From ZC4RG30 sp964632365 (GTDB taxonomy: Bacteria > Pseudomonadota > Gammaproteobacteria > Steroidobacterales > Steroidobacteraceae), in NCBI GenBank assembly GCA_964632365.1, contig CAZWDR010000096.1, forward strand, positions 1-10,283: 10,283 nucleotides of DNA. Reading direction: 5' to 3'. The notes under the pieces are model-generated. The model had not been told where the DNA came from, ran no database searches, and saw nothing but the letters and a program-made list of their open reading frames with translations. Below are positions 1 to 6,706 of this stretch, piece after piece (within the stretch, counting starts at the first letter, position 1; every line of letters begins with the position of its first letter). The translations under genes and the position numbers were made by a program.

Positions 1-389
1 ATGCGCTGCTGCTGTTCCTGATCATCTTCGCGTGGACGCCGCCGCATTTCTGGGCGCTGGCGATCGCGCGGCGCGACGATTACGCCAAGGTCGACATCCC
101 GATGCTGCCGGTCACGCATGGCGTGGAGTTCACGCGGCTGCACGTGCTGCTCTATACCATCCTGCTGGTGATCGCGACGCTGCTGCCGTGGCTCACGGGC
201 ATGAGCGGACTGATCTACCTGGTGGTGACGCTGGGGCTGAACGCGGGGTTCCTGGCCTATGCCATCCGGCTGAAGCGCTCGAACGCGCGCGAGCTGCCGA
301 TGCAGGTGTTCCGCTTCTCGGTGAAGTACCTGATGTGGCTGTTCCTGGCGCTGCTGGTGGACCACTACCTGCCGCTGCGCCTGGTGTAG
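1..389 (+). CDS. ctaB: Protoheme IX farnesyltransferase (heme O synthase), C-terminal part
   Basis: This is the last 128 residues of an integral-membrane prenyltransferase; the reading frame enters at base 3 and the 5' part lies outside the window. CtaB/CyoE attaches a farnesyl group to heme B to make heme O, for the haem-copper oxidases, in the cytoplasmic membrane. Visible family marks are WTPPHFWALAIARRDDYAK near the left edge, which holds the second Asp-rich substrate-binding motif (DDYAKVD), then IPMLPVTHG, and then three hydrophobic spans (roughly fragment residues 50-67, 71-88 and 108-124) ending in ALLVDHYLPLRLV. The WTPPHFW form resembles the CtaB branch of beta- and gammaproteobacteria more than E. 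coli CyoE. It ends in TAG, 20 bases before the DsbA-like gene, so co-transcription is likely. Confidence 0.95.
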   Translation, partial: ALLLFLIIFAWTPPHFWALAIARRDDYAKVDIPMLPVTHGVEFTRLHVLLYTILLVIATLLPWLTGMSGLIYLVVTLGLNAGFLAYAIRLKRSNARELPMQVFRFSVKYLMWLFLALLVDHYLPLRLV

Positions 390-397
390 TGGCGATC

Positions 398-405
398 AAA
401 GGGGG
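398..405 (+). promoter_or_regulatory. Ribosome binding site for the DsbA-like gene
   Basis: AAAGGGGG lies four bases before the ATG at 410. The open frame continues far upstream inside ctaB, so this purine tract, together with the signal peptide that begins just after the ATG, decides the start. Confidence 0.6.
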
Positions 406-409
406 TTCG

Positions 410-1129
410 ATGTCGCGCGATGACCGGTTCCCGATGTGGATGGCGCGGGCACTGCTGCTGACGCTGCTGGTGATGCCCACGACATTGCTGGCGCAGATGC
501 GCTTCCAGGCGGGCCGCCACTACACGGTGCTGCAGCAGCCGCAGTCCAGCGGCCTGGCCCCGGCCGGTCGCATCGAAGTGGCCGAAGTGTTCTCCTACGC
601 CTGCGGCGCCTGCTACCAGGTGCAGGCGGTGGTGAAGGATCTGGCCGCGGCCCTGCCCGCAGATGCCGCGATGACCTATGTGCACGCCGGCTTCAGCACC
701 GGCTGGGGCGTCTTCCAGCAGGCGCATCTCACCGCGCAGGCGCTGGGCATCGCCGAGCGCGAGCATGCCCGGCTGTTCGCCGCGATCTGGGAAACCGGCG
801 AGGTGCCCTTCATCGACCGCGCCACCGGCCAGCCGCGCCGGCCGCCGCTGCAGATCGGCGACCTTGCCAAGTTCCATGCGACGGGCGGCGGCGTCACCGA
901 GGCACAGTTCCTGGCGCGGGCCAACTCGCCGGCCGTGAAGGACGCCGTGGCCCGCACCGACGCGCTGATCAAGGCCTGGCAGGTGGGCGCGACGCCGACC
1001 TTCGTCGTGGCCGGACGGTACCGCATCGAGAGCCGCGAGCTCGCCACCGAGGCGGACCTGAAGGCGCTGGTGAACCATCTGGTCACCCTCGAGCGGGCGC
1101 GGCTGCAGTCCCGGCCGAAGAAGGACTGA
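410..1129 (+). CDS. DsbA-family periplasmic thiol:disulfide oxidoreductase with CGAC active site
   Basis: A 239-residue exported thioredoxin-fold protein. Residues 1-28 form a signal peptide: charged start, hydrophobic stretch MARALLLTLLVMPTTLLA, probable cleavage before Gln29. The redox motif is EVFSYACGACYQV with Cys65 and Cys68, and the cis-proline loop is VGATPTFVV (Thr195-Pro196) near the C-terminus. The helical domain inserted between them makes it DsbA-like rather than a plain thioredoxin. DsbA proteins oxidise paired cysteines in exported proteins and are recharged by DsbB. Classical DsbA has CPHC; the Gly-Ala dipeptide here is unusual and should alter redox potential, so the exact role is open (general oxidant, or a helper in cytochrome or oxidase maturation, given ctaB upstream). 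The start was chosen for the signal peptide and ribosome binding site. It ends seven bases after-to-start from gloB, whose binding site lies inside its 3' end. Confidence 0.9.
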   Translation: MSRDDRFPMWMARALLLTLLVMPTTLLAQMRFQAGRHYTVLQQPQSSGLAPAGRIEVAEVFSYACGACYQVQAVVKDLAAALPADAAMTYVHAGFSTGWGVFQQAHLTAQALGIAEREHARLFAAIWETGEVPFIDRATGQPRRPPLQIGDLAKFHATGGGVTEAQFLARANSPAVKDAVARTDALIKAWQVGATPTFVVAGRYRIESRELATEADLKALVNHLVTLERARLQSRPKKD

Positions 1130-1135
1130 GCGACC

Positions 1136-1930
1136 GTGCACGTCGAACGGCTGTGGCCCGGCACGCGGCTGCGCAACTACCACTACCTGGTGGTCTGTGA
1201 GGAGACCGGCGAGGCGCTGGCCGTCGATCCGTGGGATGCGACGCTGGTGCTCGACACGGCCCGCCAGCACGGCTGGTCGATCACGCAGGTGCTGAACACG
1301 CATCACCACCACGACCATGTCGGCGGCAACGCGGCGATCCGGGCGGCCACTGGCGCCCGCGTGCTCGCGCATGCGGATGCGGCCGCGCTGATTCCCGGCG
1401 GGGTCGACCGCGGGCTCGCCGACGGCGAGGCGATCCGCGTGGGCCGCAGCATCGAGCTGCAGTGCCTCGATACCCCCGGGCACACCATGTCGCATGTCTG
1501 CCTGTTCGCGCACGCGGACCGGCCGGCGCTGTTCTGCGGCGACACGCTGTTCAACGCCGGTGCCGGCAACTGCCACAATGGCGGCGACCCGGTCGCGCTG
1601 TACGAGACCTTCGCGACGCGCCTGGCGAGCCTGCCCGATGCCACGCAGGTGTTCGCCGGCCATGACTACCTGCTGAACAACCTCGGGTTCACGCTGTCGC
1701 GCGAACCGGGCAACGACGCGGCGCGGACACTGCACGCGGACCTGGCCATGACCGGCCCGCTGCAGATGCCGGTCACCACACTGGGCGAGGAGAAACTGCT
1801 GAACACCTTCTTCCGCCTGGGCAATCCGCAGATCATTGCCGGCCTGCGGGAGCGTTTCCCGCAGCTGCCGGAAGCGCCGACACCGCGCGAGGTGTTCGTC
1901 TCGCTGCGCGCGTTGCGCAACGACTGGTAG
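1136..1930 (+). CDS. gloB: Hydroxyacylglutathione hydrolase (glyoxalase II)
   Basis: A 264-residue cytosolic metallo-beta-lactamase-fold hydrolase that releases D-lactate and glutathione from S-D-lactoylglutathione, the second step of methylglyoxal detoxification. All seven metal ligands of the family are visible: THHHHDH (His56, His58, Asp60, His61), His116 in DTPGHT, Asp136 in CGDTLF and His176 in AGHDY. The C-terminal glutathione-binding domain is present (EEKLLNTFFRLGNPQI, then PTPREVFVSLRALRNDW). The GTG start is supported by length and by an N-terminus that begins as in the family; AAGGA at 1121-1125 inside the preceding gene may serve as ribosome binding site. Oddity: after GDTLFNAG, where typical GloB has a GCGR/K-FEGT loop, this protein has AGNCHNGGDP, which changes the glutathione-contact region. 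The general assignment is firm; substrate preference is less so. Confidence 0.93.
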   Translation: MHVERLWPGTRLRNYHYLVVCEETGEALAVDPWDATLVLDTARQHGWSITQVLNTHHHHDHVGGNAAIRAATGARVLAHADAAALIPGGVDRGLADGEAIRVGRSIELQCLDTPGHTMSHVCLFAHADRPALFCGDTLFNAGAGNCHNGGDPVALYETFATRLASLPDATQVFAGHDYLLNNLGFTLSREPGNDAARTLHADLAMTGPLQMPVTTLGEEKLLNTFFRLGNPQIIAGLRERFPQLPEAPTPREVFVSLRALRNDW

Positions 1931-1947
1931 CCGTTCTTCCGGCACGC

Positions 1948-1954
1948 AAGGGAG
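1948..1954 (+). promoter_or_regulatory. Ribosome binding site for the AI-2E family gene
   Basis: AAGGGAG lies ten bases before the ATG at 1965 and thirteen before a second in-frame ATG at 1968. It favours the first ATG over an upstream extension of the frame into gloB. Confidence 0.5.
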
Positions 1955-1964
1955 CACCGACGCG

Positions 1965-3041
1965 ATGATGACCTCACCCGTGAGCGGGACCGCGCTGCAG
2001 CGGTGGCTGGCGGTGGCCGTGATCCTGCTGGTGCTGCTGGCAGTGTGGATGATCCTGCGCGGCCTGATCGGAGCCATCGTCTGGGCGGCAGTGCTCGCGT
2101 TCCTGCTGCATCCGCTGCAGCGGCGGCTCACGCAGCGCTTCGGCGGCCACCCGTCCGCGGCTGCCGGCGTCATCACCGGGCTCACGCCGATCGCGATCTT
2201 CGTGCCGCTCACCCTGCTCGGCATCGCCTTCGCCGCGCAGATCAATGCGCTGACCTCCTCGCTCGAGGATGGCGGCGTGGGCCTGTTCAACCTCGCCACG
2301 TGGATGGACCCGCAGCAGCATCCGCGCATCGCGGAGCTCATCGACTGGGTGGCGCGCCGCTTCGACCTGCGGCTGAACGACCTGCGCCGCGAGGTCAGCG
2401 CCAGCACACGCGATTCGGTGGGCGCCATCGCCAAGTCCGGCAGCGTGGTGCTGATGGGCACCGCGGCGGCGCTGCTGCGCTTCTTCGTGATGCTGTTCGT
2501 CCTGTTCTTCATGCTGCGCGATGGCAGCAAGTGGTTCGCGCGCGGCGTGACCCTGATCCCGCTGGAGCGGCGCAAGCGCTACATGCTGCTGTCGCGTCTG
2601 GGCAAGGTGCTGCGCGCGGTGGTCTATGGCTGCGGCCTCACCGCGCTGGTGCAGGGCACGATGGTCGGCGTCGGCTTCGCGGTGGCCGGCCTGCCCGGCT
2701 ATGTGGTGTTCGGCGTCGCGGCCGCGGTGTGCGGCCTGCTGCCCTTCGGCGGCGCGGCGCTGGTGTGGGTGCCGGGCGTGCTGTTCCTGTTCGGCAGCGG
2801 CGACGTGGGCTGGGCCATCGGCATGCTGGCCTGGGGACTGGTGGTGTCCACCTCCGACAACTTCATCCGTCCGCTGATCATCTCGCGCTACACGCCGGTG
2901 CCCACGTTGCTGGTGTTCCTCGGCGTGATCGGCGGCGTCGGCGCGTTCGGCCTGCTGGGCTTCATCATCGGCCCGGTGCTGCTGGTGGCCGCGGTGGAGC
3001 TGTTCCGTTTCGCCGAAGGGTCGCTGTCGCGGCTGCGCTGA
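1965..3041 (+). CDS. AI-2E/PerM family membrane transporter (YdiK-like)
   Basis: A 358-residue polytopic inner-membrane protein. Hydrophobic segments lie at about residues 14-30, 33-48, 67-92, 160-183, 216-243, 246-277, 281-294 and 312-345, with a soluble, amphipathic region at about 95-155 between the third and fourth, the usual layout of this family. The C-terminal signature is strong: DNFIRPLIISRYTPVPTLL, then FLGVIGGVGAFGLLGFIIGPV, closely resembling the corresponding stretch of E. coli YdiK. Family members have been linked to export of autoinducer-2 (TqsA) or to sodium/proton exchange, but most, including YdiK, have no proven substrate, so none is assigned. It starts 34 bases after gloB and ends 18 bases before uvrD. 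Its TGA stop supplies the TG of the proposed uvrD extended -10 element. Confidence 0.9.
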   Translation: MMTSPVSGTALQRWLAVAVILLVLLAVWMILRGLIGAIVWAAVLAFLLHPLQRRLTQRFGGHPSAAAGVITGLTPIAIFVPLTLLGIAFAAQINALTSSLEDGGVGLFNLATWMDPQQHPRIAELIDWVARRFDLRLNDLRREVSASTRDSVGAIAKSGSVVLMGTAAALLRFFVMLFVLFFMLRDGSKWFARGVTLIPLERRKRYMLLSRLGKVLRAVVYGCGLTALVQGTMVGVGFAVAGLPGYVVFGVAAAVCGLLPFGGAALVWVPGVLFLFGSGDVGWAIGMLAWGLVVSTSDNFIRPLIISRYTPVPTLLVFLGVIGGVGAFGLLGFIIGPVLLVAAVELFRFAEGSLSRLR

Positions 3042-3047
3042 TAGAAT
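3039..3047 (+). promoter_or_regulatory. Candidate extended -10 promoter for uvrD-trkA-trkH
   Basis: TGATAGAAT matches TGn followed by TAGAAT (5 of 6 to TATAAT), an extended -10 element; the TG is part of the upstream gene's stop codon. No convincing -35 hexamer is seen 15-19 bases upstream, as is common for extended -10 promoters. A start six to eight bases downstream would fall around 3053-3056, only a few bases before the uvrD ATG at 3060, giving a nearly leaderless mRNA. This AT-rich patch stands out from its GC-rich surroundings, but a promoter here is inference. Confidence 0.4.
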
Positions 3048-3059
3048 CCGGGCGCTTTC

Positions 3060-5297
3060 ATGGACCTCTCGCCGATCCTCAATCCGCTCAACGATGAGCA
3101 ACGCGCCGCCGTGACGGCGCCGGCGGGTGCAACGCTGGTGCTGGCGGGCGCCGGCAGCGGCAAGACGCGCGTGCTCACGCACCGCATCGCCTGGGCCATC
3201 GGCGCGCTGGGCGCCTCGCCGCACAACATCCTCGCGGTGACATTCACCAACAAGGCCGCCGCCGAGATGCGCCACCGCATCGAGAACCTGCTCGGCGCGC
3301 CCGGCAGCGGCATGTGGGTGGGCACCTTCCACGGCATCGCGCACCGGCTGCTGCGGCTGCATCACCAGCTTGCGGGGCTGCCCCCGGGATTCCAGATCCT
3401 CGATTCGGAGGACCAGCAGCGGCTGATCAAGAAGGTGATCCGCAACCAGGAGCTGGATGACACGCGCTATGTGCCGCGCGAGGTGCAGTACTACATCAAC
3501 AAGCTGAAGGACGAGGGCATCCGGCCGGATCACGTGAAGCCGGGCCACGATCCGATGCAGCAGATGCTGGCGAGGCTGTACCAGATCTACGAGGACACCT
3601 GCCGGCGCAGCGGCGTGGTGGATTTCGCCGAGCTGCTGCTGCGCGCCTATGAGCTGCTGCGCGACAACGCCTCGCTGCTGCAGCACTATCACGCGCGCTT
3701 CACGCATGTGCTGGTGGATGAGTTCCAGGACACCAACGCCATCCAGTATGCCTGGACGAAGCTGATCGCCGGGCCGCGCGGCAATCCATTCGTGGTCGGC
3801 GATGACGACCAGTCGATCTACCGCTGGCGCGGCGCGCGCGTCGAGAACCTGCGGCAGTTCACCACCGACTATCCGAACACGCAGATGTTCCGGCTGGAGC
3901 GCAACTACCGTTCCACCGGCAACATCCTCAATGCCGCCAACGCGCTGATCGCGAACAACTCCGGGCGCCTCGGCAAGAACCTGTGGACCGACGTGGGCCA
4001 TGGCGAGCGCATCCGCCTGTTCGCGGCGTTCAACGAGCGCGACGAGGCGGACTTCGTCGTGCAGCGCATCCAGGAATGGCAGCGCCACGGCGGCGCGCGG
4101 CGCGAGGTGGCGATCCTGTATCGCTCCAACGCGCAGTCGCGCGCATTCGAGGAGGCCTTCCTCACCGCGCGCATTCCATATCGCGTCTATGGCGGGCTGC
4201 GCTTCTATGAGCGGGCCGAGATCAAGGATGCGCTGGCCTACCTGCGGCTGCTGTCGAACCGCAACGACGATCCGTCGTTCGAGCGCGTGGTGAACCTGCC
4301 CACGCGCGGCATCGGCGCGCGCTCGCTGGAGGGCATCCGCGCCGCCGCCCGTGCCGGCGGCAGCTCGATGTGGCAGGCCGCCGCGGCGATGCTGTCAGGC
4401 CAGCCCGGATCCCCGGGCATCGGGGAGCTGGGGCGCGGCGCCGGTGCCGTGCTGGGCTTCCTGAAGCTGATCGACCAGCTCGACGCCGATACGCGCGGCA
4501 TGCCGCTGCACGAGCAGATCGACCATGTGATCCAGAACACCGGCCTGATCGAGCATCACCGCAAGGACAGGCAGGACAAGGGCGAGGCGCGCATCGAGAA
4601 CCTCGAGGAGCTGGTCAGCGCCGCGCGCGGCTTCGATGCCGATGGCGTGAGCCCCGACGATGCCGCCGAGAAGCTGCCGCCGCTGGAGGCCTTCCTCGCG
4701 CATGCCGCACTGGAATCGGGCGAAGGCCAGGCCGCCGAGTGGGAGGACTCGGTGCAGATGATGACGCTGCACACCGCGAAGGGACTGGAGTTCCCGCTGG
4801 TGTTCCTCGCCGGCATGGAGGATGGCCTGTTCCCGCACCAGCGTTCCATCGATGACCTCGACGGCCTCGAGGAGGAGCGGCGCCTGTGCTACGTGGGCAT
4901 CACGCGCGCGATGCAGCAGCTGACCATCTCCTATGCCGAGCAGCGCCGCCTGCATGGCATGGACAGCTTCGGCACGCCCTCGCGCTTCATCGCCGAGATC
5001 CCGCCGGAGCTGGTCGAGGAGGTGCGGCCGCGCATCCAGCAGTCGCGGCCGATGATCGGCCAGGCGTGGCGGCCTGCCGCGGTCGCTGGCGCACGCGGCT
5101 TCGGCCGCAGCCCGGCGGAGGATGCACCCGCCCCGGGCATCCGCCTCGGGGCCCGCGTGCGGCATGCCCGCTTCGGCGATGGCGTGATCCTGAACCTCGA
5201 GGGCCAGGGTCCGCAGGCGCGGGTGCAGGTGAACTTCGAGCAGCAGGGCAGCAAGTGGCTGATGCTGGCGTACGCGAACCTGGAGGTGGTGCGGTGA
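3060..5297 (+). CDS. uvrD: DNA helicase II (UvrD), superfamily 1A 3'-5' helicase
   Basis: A 745-residue ATP-dependent 3'-5' helicase acting in nucleotide excision repair and methyl-directed mismatch repair. It begins MDLSPILNPLNDEQRAAV, like E. coli UvrD (MDVSYLLDSLNDKQREAV), which fixes the start and includes the Q motif. Motifs in order: I AGAGSGKT (29-36), Ia AVTFTNKAAAEMRHRI, Ib WVGTFHGIAHRLL, II LVDEFQDTN (Asp220, Glu221), III VGDDDQSIYRWRGA (about 246-259), IV LERNYRST, V MMTLHTAKGLEFPLVF (about 567-582) and VI EERRLCYVGITRA (about 605-617). The C-terminal Tudor-like domain (about 697-745, GARVRHARFGDG...) contacts RNA polymerase or partner proteins in relatives. Rep is excluded by this tail and by the YINKLKDEGIRP-type match to UvrD. 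No Shine-Dalgarno tract precedes the ATG. It ends in a duplicated junction leading into trkA. Confidence 0.97.
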   Translation: MDLSPILNPLNDEQRAAVTAPAGATLVLAGAGSGKTRVLTHRIAWAIGALGASPHNILAVTFTNKAAAEMRHRIENLLGAPGSGMWVGTFHGIAHRLLRLHHQLAGLPPGFQILDSEDQQRLIKKVIRNQELDDTRYVPREVQYYINKLKDEGIRPDHVKPGHDPMQQMLARLYQIYEDTCRRSGVVDFAELLLRAYELLRDNASLLQHYHARFTHVLVDEFQDTNAIQYAWTKLIAGPRGNPFVVGDDDQSIYRWRGARVENLRQFTTDYPNTQMFRLERNYRSTGNILNAANALIANNSGRLGKNLWTDVGHGERIRLFAAFNERDEADFVVQRIQEWQRHGGARREVAILYRSNAQSRAFEEAFLTARIPYRVYGGLRFYERAEIKDALAYLRLLSNRNDDPSFERVVNLPTRGIGARSLEGIRAAARAGGSSMWQAAAAMLSGQPGSPGIGELGRGAGAVLGFLKLIDQLDADTRGMPLHEQIDHVIQNTGLIEHHRKDRQDKGEARIENLEELVSAARGFDADGVSPDDAAEKLPPLEAFLAHAALESGEGQAAEWEDSVQMMTLHTAKGLEFPLVFLAGMEDGLFPHQRSIDDLDGLEEERRLCYVGITRAMQQLTISYAEQRRLHGMDSFGTPSRFIAEIPPELVEEVRPRIQQSRPMIGQAWRPAAVAGARGFGRSPAEDAPAPGIRLGARVRHARFGDGVILNLEGQGPQARVQVNFEQQGSKWLMLAYANLEVVR
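5282..5286 (+). promoter_or_regulatory. First-copy ribosome binding site inside the uvrD 3' end
   Basis: GGAGG (extending to GGAGGT) lies seven bases before the GTG at 5294. It would start the 15-codon frame, not trkA, and is duplicated at 5326-5330. Confidence 0.5.
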
Positions 5298-5341
5298 AGG
5301 GGTTGGTCCTCCTCTGCGCGGAACCGGAGGTGGTGCGGTGA
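5294..5341 (+). CDS. Possible 15-codon linking minigene between uvrD and trkA
   Basis: A frame starting at GTG 5294 would encode MKGLVLLCAEPEVVR and stop at TGA 5339-5341. Its start overlaps the uvrD stop (GTGA 5294-5297), and its stop overlaps the trkA start (GTGA 5338-5341). A GGAGG site sits seven bases upstream. Its beginning (VKGLVLL) resembles the TrkA start (VKVLILG) and its end (PEVVR) the UvrD end (LEVVR), as expected for a remnant of a duplicated junction. It would pass ribosomes from uvrD to trkA. Whether it is translated, or has any role beyond that, cannot be told from sequence. Confidence 0.35.
   Translation: MKGLVLLCAEPEVVR
5326..5330 (+). promoter_or_regulatory. Ribosome binding site of trkA
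   Basis: GGAGG, part of GGAGGT, seven bases before the GTG at 5338. It supports the GTG start, which also yields the standard TrkA N-terminus. Confidence 0.7.
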
Positions 5342-6702
5342 AGGTGCTGATCCTCGGTGCCGGCCAGGTCGGCCGCTCGGCCGCCTACCACCTCGCGCGC
5401 GAGCCCGACAACGAAGTCACCGTGGTGGATTCGAACGAATCGGTGCTGCGCGACCTGTCATCGCGCATCGACGTGCGCACGGTGGCCGGCAATGCCTCGT
5501 ATCCGGCCGTGCTCGAGGCCGCCGGCATCGTCGATGCCGACATGCTGGTGGCGCTGACCTCCTCCGACGAGGTCAACATGGTGGCCTGCGAGATCGCGCA
5601 TGCGCTGTACAAGACACCGACGCGCATCGCGCGCATCCGCGCGCCGGAATACACCGGCGAGACCCGCCTGTTCGAGCAGGGGATGCTGGCGGTGGATGCG
5701 TGGATCAGCCCGGAGCAGCTGGTCACCGAGTACATCGAGCGGCTGATCCGCAATCCCGGCGCGCTGCATGTGGCAGATTTCGCCGACGGGCGCGCACGGC
5801 TGATGGGCATGCAGGCCCGCCCCGGCGGCCTGCTGGTGGGCCAGCAGCTGCGCACCTTGCGCGACCACATGCCCAATGCCGATGCGCGCATCGCGGCCAT
5901 CTACCGGCACGGACGGTTCATCCCGCCAGACGGCGACACCGTGGTCGAGGCCAACGACGAGATCTTCTTCATCGCCGCGCGCGACAACATCCAGCGCATG
6001 ATGCACGAGCTGACCCGCGCCGAAGGACCGGTGCGCAAGGTGATCATCGCCGGCGGCGGCAACATCGGCTTCCGCCTCGCGCAGCTGCTCGAGAAACATT
6101 ACCAGGTGAAGGTGATCGAGCGCAGCACCGACCGTGCCTATCGCGTCGCCGAGCGCCTCGAGAACACCGTGGTGCTCAACGGCGATGCGCAGGACGAGGA
6201 GCTGCTGATCGAGGAGAACATCGACGACACCGATGTGTTCGCCGCGGTCACCAACTCTGAAGAGGCGAACGTGCTGTCCGCGATGCTGGCCAAGCGCCTG
6301 GGCGCGCGCAAGGTGCTGGCGCTGGTCAACCGGCCCACCTATGGCGACCTGATGGAGAACCGCAGCATCGACATCGTGGTGTCGCCGCAGACGGTGACCA
6401 TGGGTTCGCTGCTGGCGCATGTGCGCAAGGGCGATGTGGTCAAGGTGCACTCGCTGCGGCAGGGCTCGGCCGAGGCCATCGAACTGGTGGTGCACGGCCC
6501 GCGCGACCGTTCGCGCGTCACCGGGCGGCGCATCGAGCAGCTCGACCTGCCCAATGGCGCCTCGATCATCGCGCTGGTGCGCGGCGAGCGCGTGCTGATC
6601 GCGCACCACGACACGCAGATCGAACCGGAGGACCACGTCATCGTGTTCCTGGCTGACCGCCGCCAGATCGACGCCGTGCAGCGGCTGTTCCAGCCCGTCT
6701 GA
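5338..6702 (+). CDS. trkA: Trk potassium uptake system regulatory subunit TrkA
   Basis: A 454-residue peripheral protein on the cytoplasmic face, close to the 458 of E. coli. It contains two tandem RCK units. The first begins MKVLILGAGQVGRSAAYHLA with a GxGxxG dinucleotide-binding loop and VTVVDSN, whose acidic end binds the nucleotide ribose. The second starts near residue 232 with KVIIAGGGNIGFRLAQLLE and KVIERS. An RCK_C domain follows each: about residues 140-225, and about 370-454 ending in EDHVIVFLADRRQIDAVQRLF. TrkA assembles as a ring under TrkH and opens it in response to NAD(H) and ATP/ADP. The GTG start gives the conserved N-terminus and overlaps the minigene stop. trkH starts four bases after its stop, so the two subunits are probably made together. 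Confidence 0.97.
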   Translation: MKVLILGAGQVGRSAAYHLAREPDNEVTVVDSNESVLRDLSSRIDVRTVAGNASYPAVLEAAGIVDADMLVALTSSDEVNMVACEIAHALYKTPTRIARIRAPEYTGETRLFEQGMLAVDAWISPEQLVTEYIERLIRNPGALHVADFADGRARLMGMQARPGGLLVGQQLRTLRDHMPNADARIAAIYRHGRFIPPDGDTVVEANDEIFFIAARDNIQRMMHELTRAEGPVRKVIIAGGGNIGFRLAQLLEKHYQVKVIERSTDRAYRVAERLENTVVLNGDAQDEELLIEENIDDTDVFAAVTNSEEANVLSAMLAKRLGARKVLALVNRPTYGDLMENRSIDIVVSPQTVTMGSLLAHVRKGDVVKVHSLRQGSAEAIELVVHGPRDRSRVTGRRIEQLDLPNGASIIALVRGERVLIAHHDTQIEPEDHVIVFLADRRQIDAVQRLFQPV

Positions 6703-6706
6703 GCCG

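Larger units (their letters stand above)
5274..5355 (+). repeat. 44-bp imperfect tandem duplication of the uvrD/trkA junction
   Basis: Bases 5274-5311 and 5318-5355 align without gaps at an offset of 44, with 32 of 38 positions identical. Within this the 19 bases GGAGGTGGTGCGGTGAAGG are identical at 5282-5300 and 5326-5344. Each copy carries the last uvrD-type codons (GAG GTG GTG CGG TGA), a GGAGG ribosome binding site and a GTG start overlapping the TGA. Because 44 is not a multiple of three, the second copy of the uvrD end falls in the frame opened by the first GTG. Confidence 0.85.

Noticed and set aside
32..409. N-terminal extension of the DsbA-like frame into ctaB
   Set aside because: The extension is the shifted frame of ctaB and is Ala/Arg/Gly-rich; the signal peptide and ribosome binding site place the start at 410.
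1836..1964. N-terminal extension of the AI-2E frame into gloB
   Set aside because: It overlaps the conserved gloB C-terminus in another frame and gives a non-hydrophobic Arg/Cys-rich leader; AAGGGAG supports 1965.
365..2575. 736-codon open frame on the minus strand opposite dsbA-like, gloB and AI-2E genes
   Set aside because: Low-complexity Arg/Ala/Gln/His-rich translation with no recognisable domain; it spans three convincing plus-strand genes and reflects their high-GC codon use.
1974..4088. 704-codon open frame on the minus strand opposite the AI-2E gene and uvrD
   Set aside because: The His/Gln/Arg-rich composition is typical of the complement of GC-rich coding DNA, and the opposite strand has clear conserved genes.
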